From Floricoccus tropicus (GTDB lineage: Bacteria > Bacillota > Bacilli > Lactobacillales > Streptococcaceae), in NCBI RefSeq assembly GCF_001832905.1, contig NZ_MKIR01000023.1, positions 51,149 to 115,148 on the forward strand: a DNA stretch of 64,000 bases, written 5' to 3'. Shown here piece by piece: positions 34,501 to 42,729 of this stretch. The stretch's first letter is position 1. Each line of letters opens with the position of its first letter. The position numbers and the translations under genes are program-made. Below the pieces are notes generated by a model. The model did not search any database, was not told where the DNA came from, and saw only the letters and a list, made by a program, of their open reading frames with translations.

Positions 34501-34681
34501 GTTTACGTTCCCCTGTTGTTACATTAAAAAGCGCCATAGTCATAGCATCAAAAATAGTACTCTTTCCTGCACCAGTATCTCCACTGATAAGAAATACGGG
34601 AGCTTGGTCTAGGTCTTCAAAGTTTATTACTTCCTTACGGTAAGGGCCAAAATTGGTTAATTCTAATTGTACTGGCTTCAC
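31517..34681 (-). CDS. sbcC: Exonuclease SbcC, ATPase subunit
   Basis: 1054 residues. N-terminal Walker A (SGDTGAGKSTIFD near residue 35), two long coiled coils interrupted by the zinc hook ECLVCGSLEHP, and C-terminal signature TLSGGETFIAALSIAL with Walker B (IDALFVDEGFGSLD). With SbcD it forms the Rad50-Mre11-type nuclease that cuts hairpins and blocked DNA ends. The start is a GTG (34681) with GGAG 10 nt upstream, 3 nt after the sbcD stop. Confidence 0.95.
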   Translation of the reverse strand: MKPVQLELTNFGPYRKEVINFEDLDQAPVFLISGDTGAGKSTIFDAMTMALFNVTTGERKPEETRSTFATLEDELTKIVFYFRHGSQLYRIERVPVQERKAARGKKSTLQKAEAHFAIVDEIGGVELEVLASKPVDVATEVNSLLQLNAEQFKQIILLPQNEFRKFLISNTADKLPILKNIFGTRLFEDFANRVEDKYRQSRVENEKFSNQLSGHYDSQIWSEEERLEFRQTDESYKIELAEKFVSNYKEKADSSDKLRGQAKDDLKSTQIELDKAKQLSENFQELNTVNINFENEITNQKDKYKYYIDKKNQQDFVADIRETIRDLDHSQNEIDKYGKLLESNKDKLGETEKNAHLLEDELKEHLSHESEIKLFEENLDKWKELRNTANQVIAYESEITSYSNELKDYEVQKNSKSELLEAKKKDKNELETEAISQEEVTKNVAAYDKAKFIIDKNIAPLLKEVSTLEKRIISLNDEQAESKKKLESDRQRYKDYLSELESVKENRRELMVAQLREELVDGQECLVCGSLEHPFAHKHDDVQANELELKNSMEKVEALQQQVGSLEQDLKNQEESLYQNDTRKNEIQFEIDNKKTDINNNYDEIKNLFDEFPSIYDESLVNQALIEFKNSVDELKSFFEKQILALTELTNEITNAEHVLLNLQNEIDTKVALKDSAVGKLSIINAKYPELKDISYYTDKIEITSKKIRDYSSKKEELQGRFANLQSEVRSLKVIVESNELHLKENQDINDLAYAKVKEKLYAPSALTSDENILREWISETEVYGQSIAFINTYKERERTLTERREKLLEFLSDKEIPDLDYFVEKYEQSQAKYDNASQEFTKAETKYNQSKATLEEIKKITEKQGVHLKTFQELSDLNSVVKGKTGDKLKLETYVVQEYLNQVLDQANKRYIGKLTNGRYQFVLSNAQRDGKRSDSGLDIDVFDFTTGTTRSTKTLSGGETFIAALSIALSLSEIVQNTTNGIVIDALFVDEGFGSLDKETLEKAMTALEQIGENRMVGVISHVEDMKERIAQQLIISKSGDGSSTISMIDRN

Positions 34682-34684
34682 TAT

Positions 34685-35896
34685 TTAACGCTCCTTTCTA
34701 ATATCAATGAGGATATCTTCAATCACCTTCTCCTGAAAGTCAGATGGTTTCTGTCCAGTCATTTCCTCATAAAAATTATTGATAGTAACTTCTGGTGCAG
34801 TTTGTCCTACACTGGTAGGCTTATTTTGACTTTGATTCTTAATATCTTGATATCTTTCTTCAAAACTTAATTCTACGATATCTGTTCCATAAATATCTTC
34901 CAGTCTTGCTCTGATATTTATACCTTCCATGGCTTTTCTATCATAATCCTTCAATTGAATACTGTACCATGCATTTTGTCCAGAATATTTCTTATAAAAA
35001 TCTTTTGAAGTTAAAGTCTCAAAATCTTCATTAAGAACATAAAAAGGCTTTTCAACTTTCAAATTAATGAACTTCTTATTAATTTTTCCATCAGTATCAT
35101 CTACAATATAAATTCCTTTTTGTGTTGAGAGTTTGGCTTCCTTACTGTTGAAAATAACAGGACTTCCACTATAAACTACACTTTCAGATGGACTAGCCTC
35201 ATGAGTGTGAATATGCCCTAGTGCAACATAATCGAAGTCTTTGAAAATATCATGAGTCAAAGTTGCAAGACCTCCAACTGTTGAAGATGTCTCCGAAAGC
35301 ATTAATTGTTTTAACTCATCGTCTGATTCTTCTCCTTTTTTACTAACAGCAAAGTGAGTCACTAAAACATGTTTCTTTCCTTCAACAAAGTTATCTCTGA
35401 TATCAGATACTATTCTCATTACTGCATCTGATATTTTAGTATATGATTTTACAAGTTCATCATCCTCACCGACAACGTTCTTGTAATAAACACGAGCATC
35501 AGATGGGTCAATGAAGGGTAAAAGGAAATACTGTGTATCTTCAGTTTCAATAGGCTTCATAGCTTCTTCTATGTTTGTTGAAAGATAAAAATTAGAGTCA
35601 GCAAAAAAATCTCGACCAAAATTCAAGCGCTTTGCTCCATCATGATTTCCTGAAATAGCATAAACTGGAATTTTTTCATTTATAACTAAGTCTGTAAGCA
35701 TCTCATTAAAAGTAGTGACTGCTTCAACTGACGGAATTGAACGATCATATAAATCACCTGCAATAATTAAAGCATCAACATTCTCATTTTTTGCTATTTC
35801 TTTAATTTGCTCAAAAGCATACTTTTGTTCTTCAAGTAAGGAAAAACCATTAATTGTTCTTCCAATATGCCAGTCAGCTGTATGTAAAAATTTCAT
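34685..35896 (-). CDS. sbcD: Exonuclease SbcD, nuclease subunit
   Basis: 403 residues from the ATG at 35896, with AAAGGG upstream. Metallophosphoesterase motifs are intact: FLHTADWHIGR, IIAGDLYDRS, ISGNHDGAKR, LVTHFAVSK and ALGHIHTHE. It is the manganese-dependent nuclease of SbcCD. The C-terminal extension carries a long linker (KNQSQNKPTSVGQTAPE) before the end that binds SbcC. Coupled with sbcC. Confidence 0.95.
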   Translation of the reverse strand: MKFLHTADWHIGRTINGFSLLEEQKYAFEQIKEIAKNENVDALIIAGDLYDRSIPSVEAVTTFNEMLTDLVINEKIPVYAISGNHDGAKRLNFGRDFFADSNFYLSTNIEEAMKPIETEDTQYFLLPFIDPSDARVYYKNVVGEDDELVKSYTKISDAVMRIVSDIRDNFVEGKKHVLVTHFAVSKKGEESDDELKQLMLSETSSTVGGLATLTHDIFKDFDYVALGHIHTHEASPSESVVYSGSPVIFNSKEAKLSTQKGIYIVDDTDGKINKKFINLKVEKPFYVLNEDFETLTSKDFYKKYSGQNAWYSIQLKDYDRKAMEGINIRARLEDIYGTDIVELSFEERYQDIKNQSQNKPTSVGQTAPEVTINNFYEEMTGQKPSDFQEKVIEDILIDIRKER

Positions 35897-36018
35897 ATAA
35901 ATCCCTTTCAAATGATTCGAATTATCTAAACATATTATATCATTATCCCAACAGCTCTTTTGTATATATACAAAAAAAATCCACCTAATGATAGATTCTT
36001 TATCTTTTATTTTCCCTT

Positions 36019-36771
36019 TTACTTTTCAATATACAATTCTATGAATTTATCCTTATAGTCTTCTGCTAAGTTAAGTCCTTCAACCAGATAATTTTCAAAA
36101 GACCCAAATTTGTCATTCATAGTCTTAATTGCATAATTCAAATATTCAGCCTTAACAGTCAGTGCTGATTCCAAGCCAGCAAGCTGTTGATCATTTAATT
36201 TGTCTTTAGCTTGGCTAATAATTTGCTCGTTGGCCGCTTTTCTTAACTCATTTGTTTTCAAATAATCTTTAAAAATATCTTCATCAGACACACCCGCGAC
36301 TTTAAGAATTAAATATGCAGCCCAACCAGTTCTATCTTTTCCAGCAAAACAATGGAAAATTACTGGTTTCTTAACTTCAATTAAATCTTGCATGAATTTA
36401 TGGTATCCATTTTGTGCTGATTCACTTATAACCATTTCCTCATAAGTCTTGTACATTGCTGAATCTATGTTATTAAGATCAGAAAACATTCCTTCAAGAG
36501 ATGCAGCTCCACCATCTTGCAATGAAGCCAATATGTCCAAGTGTTGATACTCTACTCCTGAAATTGGAGTGTCTTCATCCTTATCAACTTCAGATTGACT
36601 CCTAAAGTCATAAATAGTTTTTAACTTGCATTCATCTTTAAGAAAGCTAACTTGTTCATCATCAAGATTATTTAACTGACCACTTCTAAAGAAAAAACCT
36701 TTTTCGATTTCTCCGTCATTTGCCCTATATCCACCGATATCTCTAAAATTAGTAATTAAGTTTGAATTCAT
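36019..36771 (-). CDS. Tyrosine/dual-specificity protein phosphatase
   Basis: 250 residues. The P-loop HCFAGKDRTGW (Cys 141, Arg 147) fits the C-x5-R catalytic motif of the atypical tyrosine phosphatase family that includes LipA of Listeria and MptpB, and NFRDIGGYRANDGEIEKGFFFRS is the usual N-terminal signature. It may act on phosphoproteins or phosphoinositides; substrate unknown. No signal peptide, so it is probably cytoplasmic. GGAGAGG precedes the ATG. Confidence 0.85.
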   Translation of the reverse strand: MNSNLITNFRDIGGYRANDGEIEKGFFFRSGQLNNLDDEQVSFLKDECKLKTIYDFRSQSEVDKDEDTPISGVEYQHLDILASLQDGGAASLEGMFSDLNNIDSAMYKTYEEMVISESAQNGYHKFMQDLIEVKKPVIFHCFAGKDRTGWAAYLILKVAGVSDEDIFKDYLKTNELRKAANEQIISQAKDKLNDQQLAGLESALTVKAEYLNYAIKTMNDKFGSFENYLVEGLNLAEDYKDKFIELYIEK

Positions 36772-36955
36772 GTCATTATCCTCTCCTACTTTTAACTTTA
36801 TCTTACTTTATTCACATTTTTTGTCAAATAATCATACAGTTTGTTCTCTTCATCTTACAATTCTGTAAGGATAAACTCATGCTAGAGGCTGATTATATAA
36901 AGGATTTCTCAAGTTAAAATAAATATATATTAATTTAAGAAAGGTTCAAATAATA

Positions 36956-37324
36956 ATGTTCAAAAAAATTTTTATACCACTTTTTGCTTTGGCGCTACTT
37001 GCATTTGGAGGAATATATCTTTTAGGAGACTCCTCAGGGGAATTTCGTGCAATTGCCGATCAATTAAATCCGTTAGTTAAGGAATCTAGTGTATATGTAA
37101 AAACACAAAAACCTGATTCAGTGAATGGATATGGTACTGCTTCATACACTCAAACAGCAGCATATGAAGATGGAAAAACTAGAAAAATAACTTTCAATGG
37201 TATCAATGAATTAAAAGTTGATAGATATTTAAAATTAACAACAAAAGGTGCTCATGTTGAAACATACGAAGAAATAAGTAAGGATGAAGTTCCAGAAAAA
37301 GCACTAGAAAAAATAGATAAATAA
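36956..37324 (+). CDS. yxeA: YxeA-family exported protein
   Basis: 122 residues. An N-terminal hydrophobic helix (IFIPLFALALLAFGGIYLLG) acts as signal or anchor, followed by a small beta-rich domain with YVKTQKPDSVNGYGTASYTQTAAYEDGKTR-type features of the YxeA/DUF1093 family. The family's function is unknown; members are often near lantibiotic-resistance ABC genes. Monocistronic with its own terminator. Confidence 0.75.
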   Translation: MFKKIFIPLFALALLAFGGIYLLGDSSGEFRAIADQLNPLVKESSVYVKTQKPDSVNGYGTASYTQTAAYEDGKTRKITFNGINELKVDRYLKLTTKGAHVETYEEISKDEVPEKALEKIDK

Positions 37325-37356
37325 AAAATGGTTGGTTATAAACTGACCATTTTTTA
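37323..37356 (+). terminator. Terminator of the YxeA-like gene
   Basis: AAAAAATGGT pairs with ACCATTTTTT around a 13-nt loop, with T-rich flank; it overlaps the stop codon and can also act leftward. Confidence 0.75.
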
Positions 37357-37436
37357 TTTTTACATAATTCAAGCGAATAAGATACTTATTTTTTACATAA
37401 TTTATATACAAATATATTTCACTTTACATAATTTTA

Positions 37437-39830
37437 TTACTTATCTTTGAAAAATTCTTGTGCTATCTTAACGGATTCCATTGCATCTTTAGCATAGTAA
37501 TCGGCTCCAACAAATTCACGATATTCTTCATTTAAAACTGCTCCTCCAACCATAAATTTACAGTCTAAACCGGCAAGTTTTACTTGTGTAATTGTTTCCT
37601 TCATATTTTGCATTGTTGTAGTCATCAATGCGCTTAAACCAGCTAGTTTGATATCTTGTTCTTTTATTGTAGAAACAACTTTGCTAATGGGTACATCTTT
37701 TCCTAAATCAACAACATCAAACCCATAATTTTCTAAAATCATTTTTACAATGTTTTTACCAATATCATGAATATCACCTTCAACAGTTGCAAGTAAGACT
37801 TTCCCTTGTTTTTCATCAGTTTGTTCATTACGAGCCATAAAGTCTTTGAGTACTTCCTGAGCTTGTTTGACTGCATCAGCTGATTGCATTAACTGTGGTA
37901 AAAATAAAGTCCCTTTTTCAAATTTAGCTCCTACCTCATCTAGAGCAGGTACAAATTCTTGATTAACAATCTCAAGTGGTGTAAGACTTTTTAATAGCTC
38001 TTTTGTTTTTGTAGGTGTTTCATCTTTTCTGCCTTGTAAAATCATTTGCTTAAGTCTATCCTCCGAAGATGAAATTTCCTTCTTCAATCCGTTTAAATCT
38101 TTACTTGATTTTTGGCTAACAATAGAAACATTTTGATTATTTTCAATATAAAATGTTGAATCTTTATCCTGATTATTTATAACTCTTAAACTTGAAACTG
38201 TCGACATCATAATATCTGACATTGGATTCATAATTGGGGCCGAGAGGCCTGCGCCAACAGCAGCAGCTAGAAATGTACTATTTAATAATCCACGATTTGG
38301 TAAACCAAAGGATACATTTGAAATTCCTGCAACCGAATGGACTTCTAATTCATCCTTAAGAAATTTCAAAGTATCAATTGTTACTTGTACTTGCTCCTGC
38401 TGGGCAGATGCAGTAAGAACAAGTGGATCAATTAATATATCTTCTTTTTCTATACCATATTCAGATGCCTTCTTAATAATTTTTTTAGCAATAGCAACTC
38501 TTTTCTCTGCAGTATCTGGAATTCCATTTTCATCTAGTGCCAAGCCCAATACTAAAGCTCCATATTTTTTAGCAATTGGAAAAATTTCTTCCATTACTGA
38601 TTCTTTACCATTTACTGAATTAATAAGAGGTCGCCCATTATATTGCCTAACTCCTGCTTCTATTGCCTTTATTGAAGAACTATCAATTTGCAAAGGAGTT
38701 GTGACAATACCTTGAAGTTCTCGGACAGCTTTTATCAACATTTGAGCTTCATCAATTTCTGGTAGCCCTACATTAACATCAAGAATATCAGCACCAGCAT
38801 CTACTTGATCAATTGCTTCCTTAAGAATATATGAAAAATCTTCCTGTCTTATAGCCTCCTGTAAACGTTTCTTCCCAGTAGGATTCAGTCTCTCTCCAAT
38901 AATAGTCAATTTCTTATCTAAGATTACCGTTTCAGCAGCGGATGTTACTGCAGTAACCGTTTTTGGACTAGTATTTACAGGTGTTTTATCTTTAAGAAGT
39001 TCTTTAATTCCTTTAATAAAATTAGGTGTAGTTCCACAACACCCACCAAAAACACGAACTCCTAAATCTGCCATTTTGCCAACATACTCAACATATTCTG
39101 ATACATCAATTCGATAAACAGTTTGACCATCTTCCATTTGAGGAAGTCCAGCATTAGCTTGGACAATTACGGGTACTTTTGCATATTCTATAATTTGTTC
39201 AACAATTGGAAGAAGTTCCTTTGGTCCTAAAGAACAATTGAGTCCAAGAGCTGTTACTCCAAGCGCCTGAAGGGTTAAGGTAGCCGTTACAGGGTCTGTA
39301 CCGACAAAAGTTCGACCATCTTCTTGGAAGGTCATAGTAACAAAGATGGGAAGATTAGTATTTTCTTTTATTGCAAGAATTGCTGCTTTCGTTTCTAACA
39401 AATCAGACATTGTCTCTAATATTATCAAATCTGCGCCAGAATTCTCAGCAAAAACTGCTTGCTCTTTAAACATATCATAGGCATTATCAAAGCTTAGGGT
39501 CCCATATGGAGACATTAACTGTCCAATTGGTCCGATATCATAGGCAACGTACTTTGCTCCAGCATCACGCGCTAAATGAACAGAGGCTTCAATTATTTTA
39601 GGCAAATGTTCTTGTTCTATTTTATGTCTATTTGCTTGAAAGCTATTTGTTGTAATAATATCAGCACCTGCATCTATATATCTTTTGTGGATGCTTTTAA
39701 TAACTTCTGGATGCTCTAAATTAAAAAATTCAGGTTGCCCACCTACTGGTAGTCCCTCTTTTTGGAGCATAGTCCCCATGGCACCATCAAATAATAAAAA
39801 GTTGTCCTTTAAATCTTCTCTTAAACCCAT
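37437..39830 (-). CDS. metH: Cobalamin-dependent methionine synthase without activation domain
   Basis: 797 residues. Domains in order are homocysteine-binding (residues about 1-285, with zinc ligands in LNCSLGPKE and FGGCCGTTP), pterin-binding (about 310-570, GERLNPTGKK and LDVNVGLPEID), cap (about 600-680) and cobalamin-binding (DIHDIGK near residue 690, with the B12-ligating histidine). It transfers a methyl group from methyltetrahydrofolate to homocysteine. The AdoMet reactivation domain is missing here and is encoded by the preceding gene. GGAGGG precedes the ATG. No B12 synthesis genes are in the window, so cobalamin is presumably imported. Confidence 0.9.
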   Translation of the reverse strand: MGLREDLKDNFLLFDGAMGTMLQKEGLPVGGQPEFFNLEHPEVIKSIHKRYIDAGADIITTNSFQANRHKIEQEHLPKIIEASVHLARDAGAKYVAYDIGPIGQLMSPYGTLSFDNAYDMFKEQAVFAENSGADLIILETMSDLLETKAAILAIKENTNLPIFVTMTFQEDGRTFVGTDPVTATLTLQALGVTALGLNCSLGPKELLPIVEQIIEYAKVPVIVQANAGLPQMEDGQTVYRIDVSEYVEYVGKMADLGVRVFGGCCGTTPNFIKGIKELLKDKTPVNTSPKTVTAVTSAAETVILDKKLTIIGERLNPTGKKRLQEAIRQEDFSYILKEAIDQVDAGADILDVNVGLPEIDEAQMLIKAVRELQGIVTTPLQIDSSSIKAIEAGVRQYNGRPLINSVNGKESVMEEIFPIAKKYGALVLGLALDENGIPDTAEKRVAIAKKIIKKASEYGIEKEDILIDPLVLTASAQQEQVQVTIDTLKFLKDELEVHSVAGISNVSFGLPNRGLLNSTFLAAAVGAGLSAPIMNPMSDIMMSTVSSLRVINNQDKDSTFYIENNQNVSIVSQKSSKDLNGLKKEISSSEDRLKQMILQGRKDETPTKTKELLKSLTPLEIVNQEFVPALDEVGAKFEKGTLFLPQLMQSADAVKQAQEVLKDFMARNEQTDEKQGKVLLATVEGDIHDIGKNIVKMILENYGFDVVDLGKDVPISKVVSTIKEQDIKLAGLSALMTTTMQNMKETITQVKLAGLDCKFMVGGAVLNEEYREFVGADYYAKDAMESVKIAQEFFKDK

Positions 39831-39833
39831 CTT

Positions 39834-40508
39834 CTACCCTCCTATACGAAAATTACAGTCTTCCATCTCACATGATAAACACTTATTTTGCTTTCTTTTA
39901 GGCAAAGCCAACTCCTTATCCTCAAAAAGCCCTATAATAGCTGTAACAGACTTTCTTGGAATCATAAGCATTGTATCAGTCAGGCTAATTCCAAGCTTAG
40001 TGTCAGCCTTTATAGTCTTCAAAAACGTTGGTTGAATTGCAAGTGGCAAATCACCATATCCAGGACTAAACCTTCTATTCAAAGTCAAACCCTCATCACG
40101 CACGCTGGCTTCAATATCACACTCCGCAAGGTCACAAAGCTTTTCAATAAATTCCGTACATGAAGCGTCTAAAACCAAAGAACGGGTTAAATCAATAATC
40201 TCATAACGACGAATGACCTGCTCAATTTCAATCCCAAGAGTATTCGCAAGCAAAGCAACCTTTTTAGCATTTCGTAAATGTTTATAAATAGAATTACCAG
40301 TTAGTACAAGATTTGTTCCATCAACAATAATCGTTTTATTTTCTTCGTCAGGGTGACAAAAGAAGATTTGATACATATATCTCGGATTTGATGCTTCTTG
40401 AACCTCGATAATCTCTTGCTCTATTAATTCATCAATATCATCAGATAATTCATGACTTCTTTTATAACCCAAATACCTTAATATTTCTTTTTTATTTAAC
40501 TTAAGCAT
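39834..40508 (-). CDS. Methionine synthase activation-domain protein
   Basis: 224 residues. The stretch RRFSPGYGDLPLAIQPTFLKTI matches the R-x-S-P-G-Y-x3-P core of the MetH activation domain, which binds AdoMet to remethylate oxidised cobalamin. A C-terminal CLSCEMEDCNFR could bind a metal or cluster. It is stand-alone and 3 nt upstream of the shortened metH, so the two proteins together restore a complete enzyme. This split arrangement is known in some Firmicutes and Thermotoga. Confidence 0.85.
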   Translation of the reverse strand: MLKLNKKEILRYLGYKRSHELSDDIDELIEQEIIEVQEASNPRYMYQIFFCHPDEENKTIIVDGTNLVLTGNSIYKHLRNAKKVALLANTLGIEIEQVIRRYEIIDLTRSLVLDASCTEFIEKLCDLAECDIEASVRDEGLTLNRRFSPGYGDLPLAIQPTFLKTIKADTKLGISLTDTMLMIPRKSVTAIIGLFEDKELALPKRKQNKCLSCEMEDCNFRIGG

Positions 40509-40685
40509 ATTATATTTTATCCTTGGTTTTGTATTTTTATTTTGTAAGAAATTCTTTAACTAATCGAATTTAATAATTTCAAAAATCTTCAAATAATTTA
40601 GATTAAACAGCTTCCTAGAAAGCTATTTTAATTTCTGATATACTATCTAAGACAATCTTAGATATAAAAAGTGAGGTTTTATAAA

Positions 40686-41216
40686 ATGAAAATCGTTTCA
40701 ATTGATAATTCAACGAAAGATTACTGGGAAAAAACATATATTGAAGCTTTTCCACCTGAAGAAAGACTTCCATTTGAACAATTAGTCAAGATGACCAATG
40801 ACAATGACCATATTCATCTATCAATTATAAAGAAAGATGAAGAGAATGTTGGAATCCTCTTCCATGGTGAACTCTCTGATACAGAGGCTTACGTCTTCTT
40901 CTTTGCAATTGATAATAAATTCCGTAATGGCGGGTATGGTACTAAAATCCTAAGCATGCTCAAGGAAAGATTTCCTAATGGTATTATACTTGAAAGTGAA
41001 GAACTTGGTCTTGCTGATTCAGATAATGAAGAACAACGACTTAGACGCTACAATTTCTATTTGAGAAATGGTTTCAAAGATTCAAAACATTTGATGAAAA
41101 TATATGATTTATCATTTCATATCTTAACAACTGGTAGTGAAGATACCTTCAAAAAATATCAAGAACTGCTAAATCATATTCAGCCAGAAGCATGGTTTAC
41201 TGAAGAAAATAATTAA
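40686..41216 (+). CDS. GNAT-family acetyltransferase
   Basis: 176 residues from the ATG at 40686, with GTGAGG upstream. The acetyl-CoA loop is seen as FFFAIDNKFRNGGYGTKILSML (residues 76-97), followed by a C-terminal RRYNFYLRNGFKD strand-helix. Substrate unknown. Monocistronic. Confidence 0.75.
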   Translation: MKIVSIDNSTKDYWEKTYIEAFPPEERLPFEQLVKMTNDNDHIHLSIIKKDEENVGILFHGELSDTEAYVFFFAIDNKFRNGGYGTKILSMLKERFPNGIILESEELGLADSDNEEQRLRRYNFYLRNGFKDSKHLMKIYDLSFHILTTGSEDTFKKYQELLNHIQPEAWFTEENN

Positions 41217-41289
41217 AAGAAAAGATTAATTAATTAAATTTTTAAATTAATATGCCAACCATTATCTTTTCTTTATAAGCTTTATCTAT

Positions 41290-41766
41290 TTATGATAAAC
41301 GCTTATTTTTTTTGTTCATTTTTCGGTAAAAATAGAAAAATTGTGGTGGTAATTCATATCCAATAGCGATTCCAAATGATATTGCTATGGCAGATTTAAG
41401 TACTGTTACTGCTAGGCTGGATGCGCTTACACCTCCTTCATTATTGGTAAAGAAGGCATATGTAAATTTGTAGAGTCCAAGACCAGGTGCCAAGCAAAAG
41501 ATTCCACATAGAAGAAATATTGTAACAGGTGCTTTAAGTTTGTATGATATTTCTCTTGAAAGATAAAGGAGAATTAGTGACGAAACAAATATTGCGATAA
41601 TTGGTGTATTAAAGGTATTGAGAACGAACAAATAGATCATCCATCCCGCTGCCCCAATTGCTCCACTATATATATAATATTTTTTAGGAACTTCAAAAAT
41701 GACTGCAAAGGATATTGTTCCAAAAAAGGCTGCTATAAATTGTAATAATAAATTCACTTTATCCAC
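41290..41766 (-). CDS. Threonine/serine exporter family protein, small subunit
   Basis: 158 residues with four hydrophobic helices, corresponding to the C-terminal (ThrE_2/YjjB-like) half of the ThrE exporter: FAVIFEVPKKYYIYSGAIGAAGW and CLAPGLGLYKFTYAFF. It follows directly on the large-subunit stop. A GTG at 41766 opens the frame; a second GTG at 41757, with AGGTGG better spaced, is equally possible. Together with its neighbour it would export small hydroxy amino acids or dicarboxylates (YjjPB exports succinate in E. coli). Confidence 0.8.
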   Translation of the reverse strand: MDKVNLLLQFIAAFFGTISFAVIFEVPKKYYIYSGAIGAAGWMIYLFVLNTFNTPIIAIFVSSLILLYLSREISYKLKAPVTIFLLCGIFCLAPGLGLYKFTYAFFTNNEGGVSASSLAVTVLKSAIAISFGIAIGYELPPQFFYFYRKMNKKNKRLS

Positions 41767-42525
41767 CTATATCCATTCTGCAACTCTTAGAACAATACCG
41801 ACACCAACTGAAATTGCAGCTGACGTCATTACAGCATCCATAAGCATACCAGCTCCTGATAAATAGTCTTCATCAAAGAGGTAGCGTATAGAATTAACCA
41901 TGGCAACTCCTGGTAATAGAGATATGATACCACCGGCTATCAAACTTGATAGATTAAACGTTGGTGAGATATAAACCATTATGCAAGCTAGAACACTTAC
42001 CAAAATACTACCAGAAAGATTTGTTAGAAAGTCTGTTAAATTGGTTTTAGGAAGAATATACAATATGTAAAAACCTAATATTGCTCCTAAAAAAAAGGCT
42101 CCTGCAGCATCCCATAAACTTGATGCAAATAAATAACCGAAAGTTGAACTACCTAAGGCATATGCTGCTAATTTCGATCTATTGGATGCATAATTACTAT
42201 CCTTGATTTCATCAAGTCTTTTCTTTGCACCTTCAAAATCTATTTTATCTTCTACAATATCACGTGATAGAACATTAATCGCTTCAATCCTACCGAGATT
42301 TATCGGTGAAATAGGTATTTCCTTTACTTTTGCTTGAAGACTTTCATCACCATTTTGAAGTGACATCATCAATCCATTAATCATAATAAAGGCGTCGAAA
42401 CCTTCCAATTCATATTTTTTCGAAAGATAATTTACAGTACTTTCTACTCTTTTAATTTCTGCTCCATTCTCAAGAGACACTTCTGCCAGCCTGAAAATAA
42501 AAAAGAAATATTTTCTTTTATCCAT
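41767..42525 (-). CDS. Threonine/serine exporter family protein, large subunit
   Basis: 252 residues. The N-terminal cytoplasmic part has the ThrE/YjjP signature (LAEVSLENGAEIKRVESTVNYL) followed by five hydrophobic helices, with SLIAGGIISLLPGVAMVNSIRYLF typical. In one-piece ThrE these two parts are fused; here they are separate, the common bacterial form. AGAGGA precedes the ATG. Confidence 0.85.
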   Translation of the reverse strand: MDKRKYFFFIFRLAEVSLENGAEIKRVESTVNYLSKKYELEGFDAFIMINGLMMSLQNGDESLQAKVKEIPISPINLGRIEAINVLSRDIVEDKIDFEGAKKRLDEIKDSNYASNRSKLAAYALGSSTFGYLFASSLWDAAGAFFLGAILGFYILYILPKTNLTDFLTNLSGSILVSVLACIMVYISPTFNLSSLIAGGIISLLPGVAMVNSIRYLFDEDYLSGAGMLMDAVMTSAAISVGVGIVLRVAEWI

Positions 42526-42696
42526 TAATATTCCTCTTAAAATTCTTATACTAAATTATATCAAAATAAGACTTGCTATACTATGCTACATAAGCAGTTT
42601 TTCATAATAATAATCTTTTATATTTTATAGCTAATGTCTATAAAGCAACAAGGAAATTCCCTGTATAACAGAATATTTATTAGAATTTAAACGTAC

Positions 42697-42722
42697 AAAA
42701 AAAGTGAACCGAAGCTCACTTT
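42697..42722 (-). terminator. Terminator of nagE
   Basis: AAAGTGA (42701-42707) pairs with TCACTTT (42716-42722); on the minus strand seven T follow. It ends 8 nt past the nagE stop. Confidence 0.8.
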
Positions 42723-42729
42723 CCTATTA

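Noticed and set aside
40590..40640. AGCTTCCTAGAAAGCT palindrome upstream of the metH unit as a SAM or cobalamin riboswitch
   Set aside because: The element is only about 16 bp and none of the conserved cores of those riboswitches are present.
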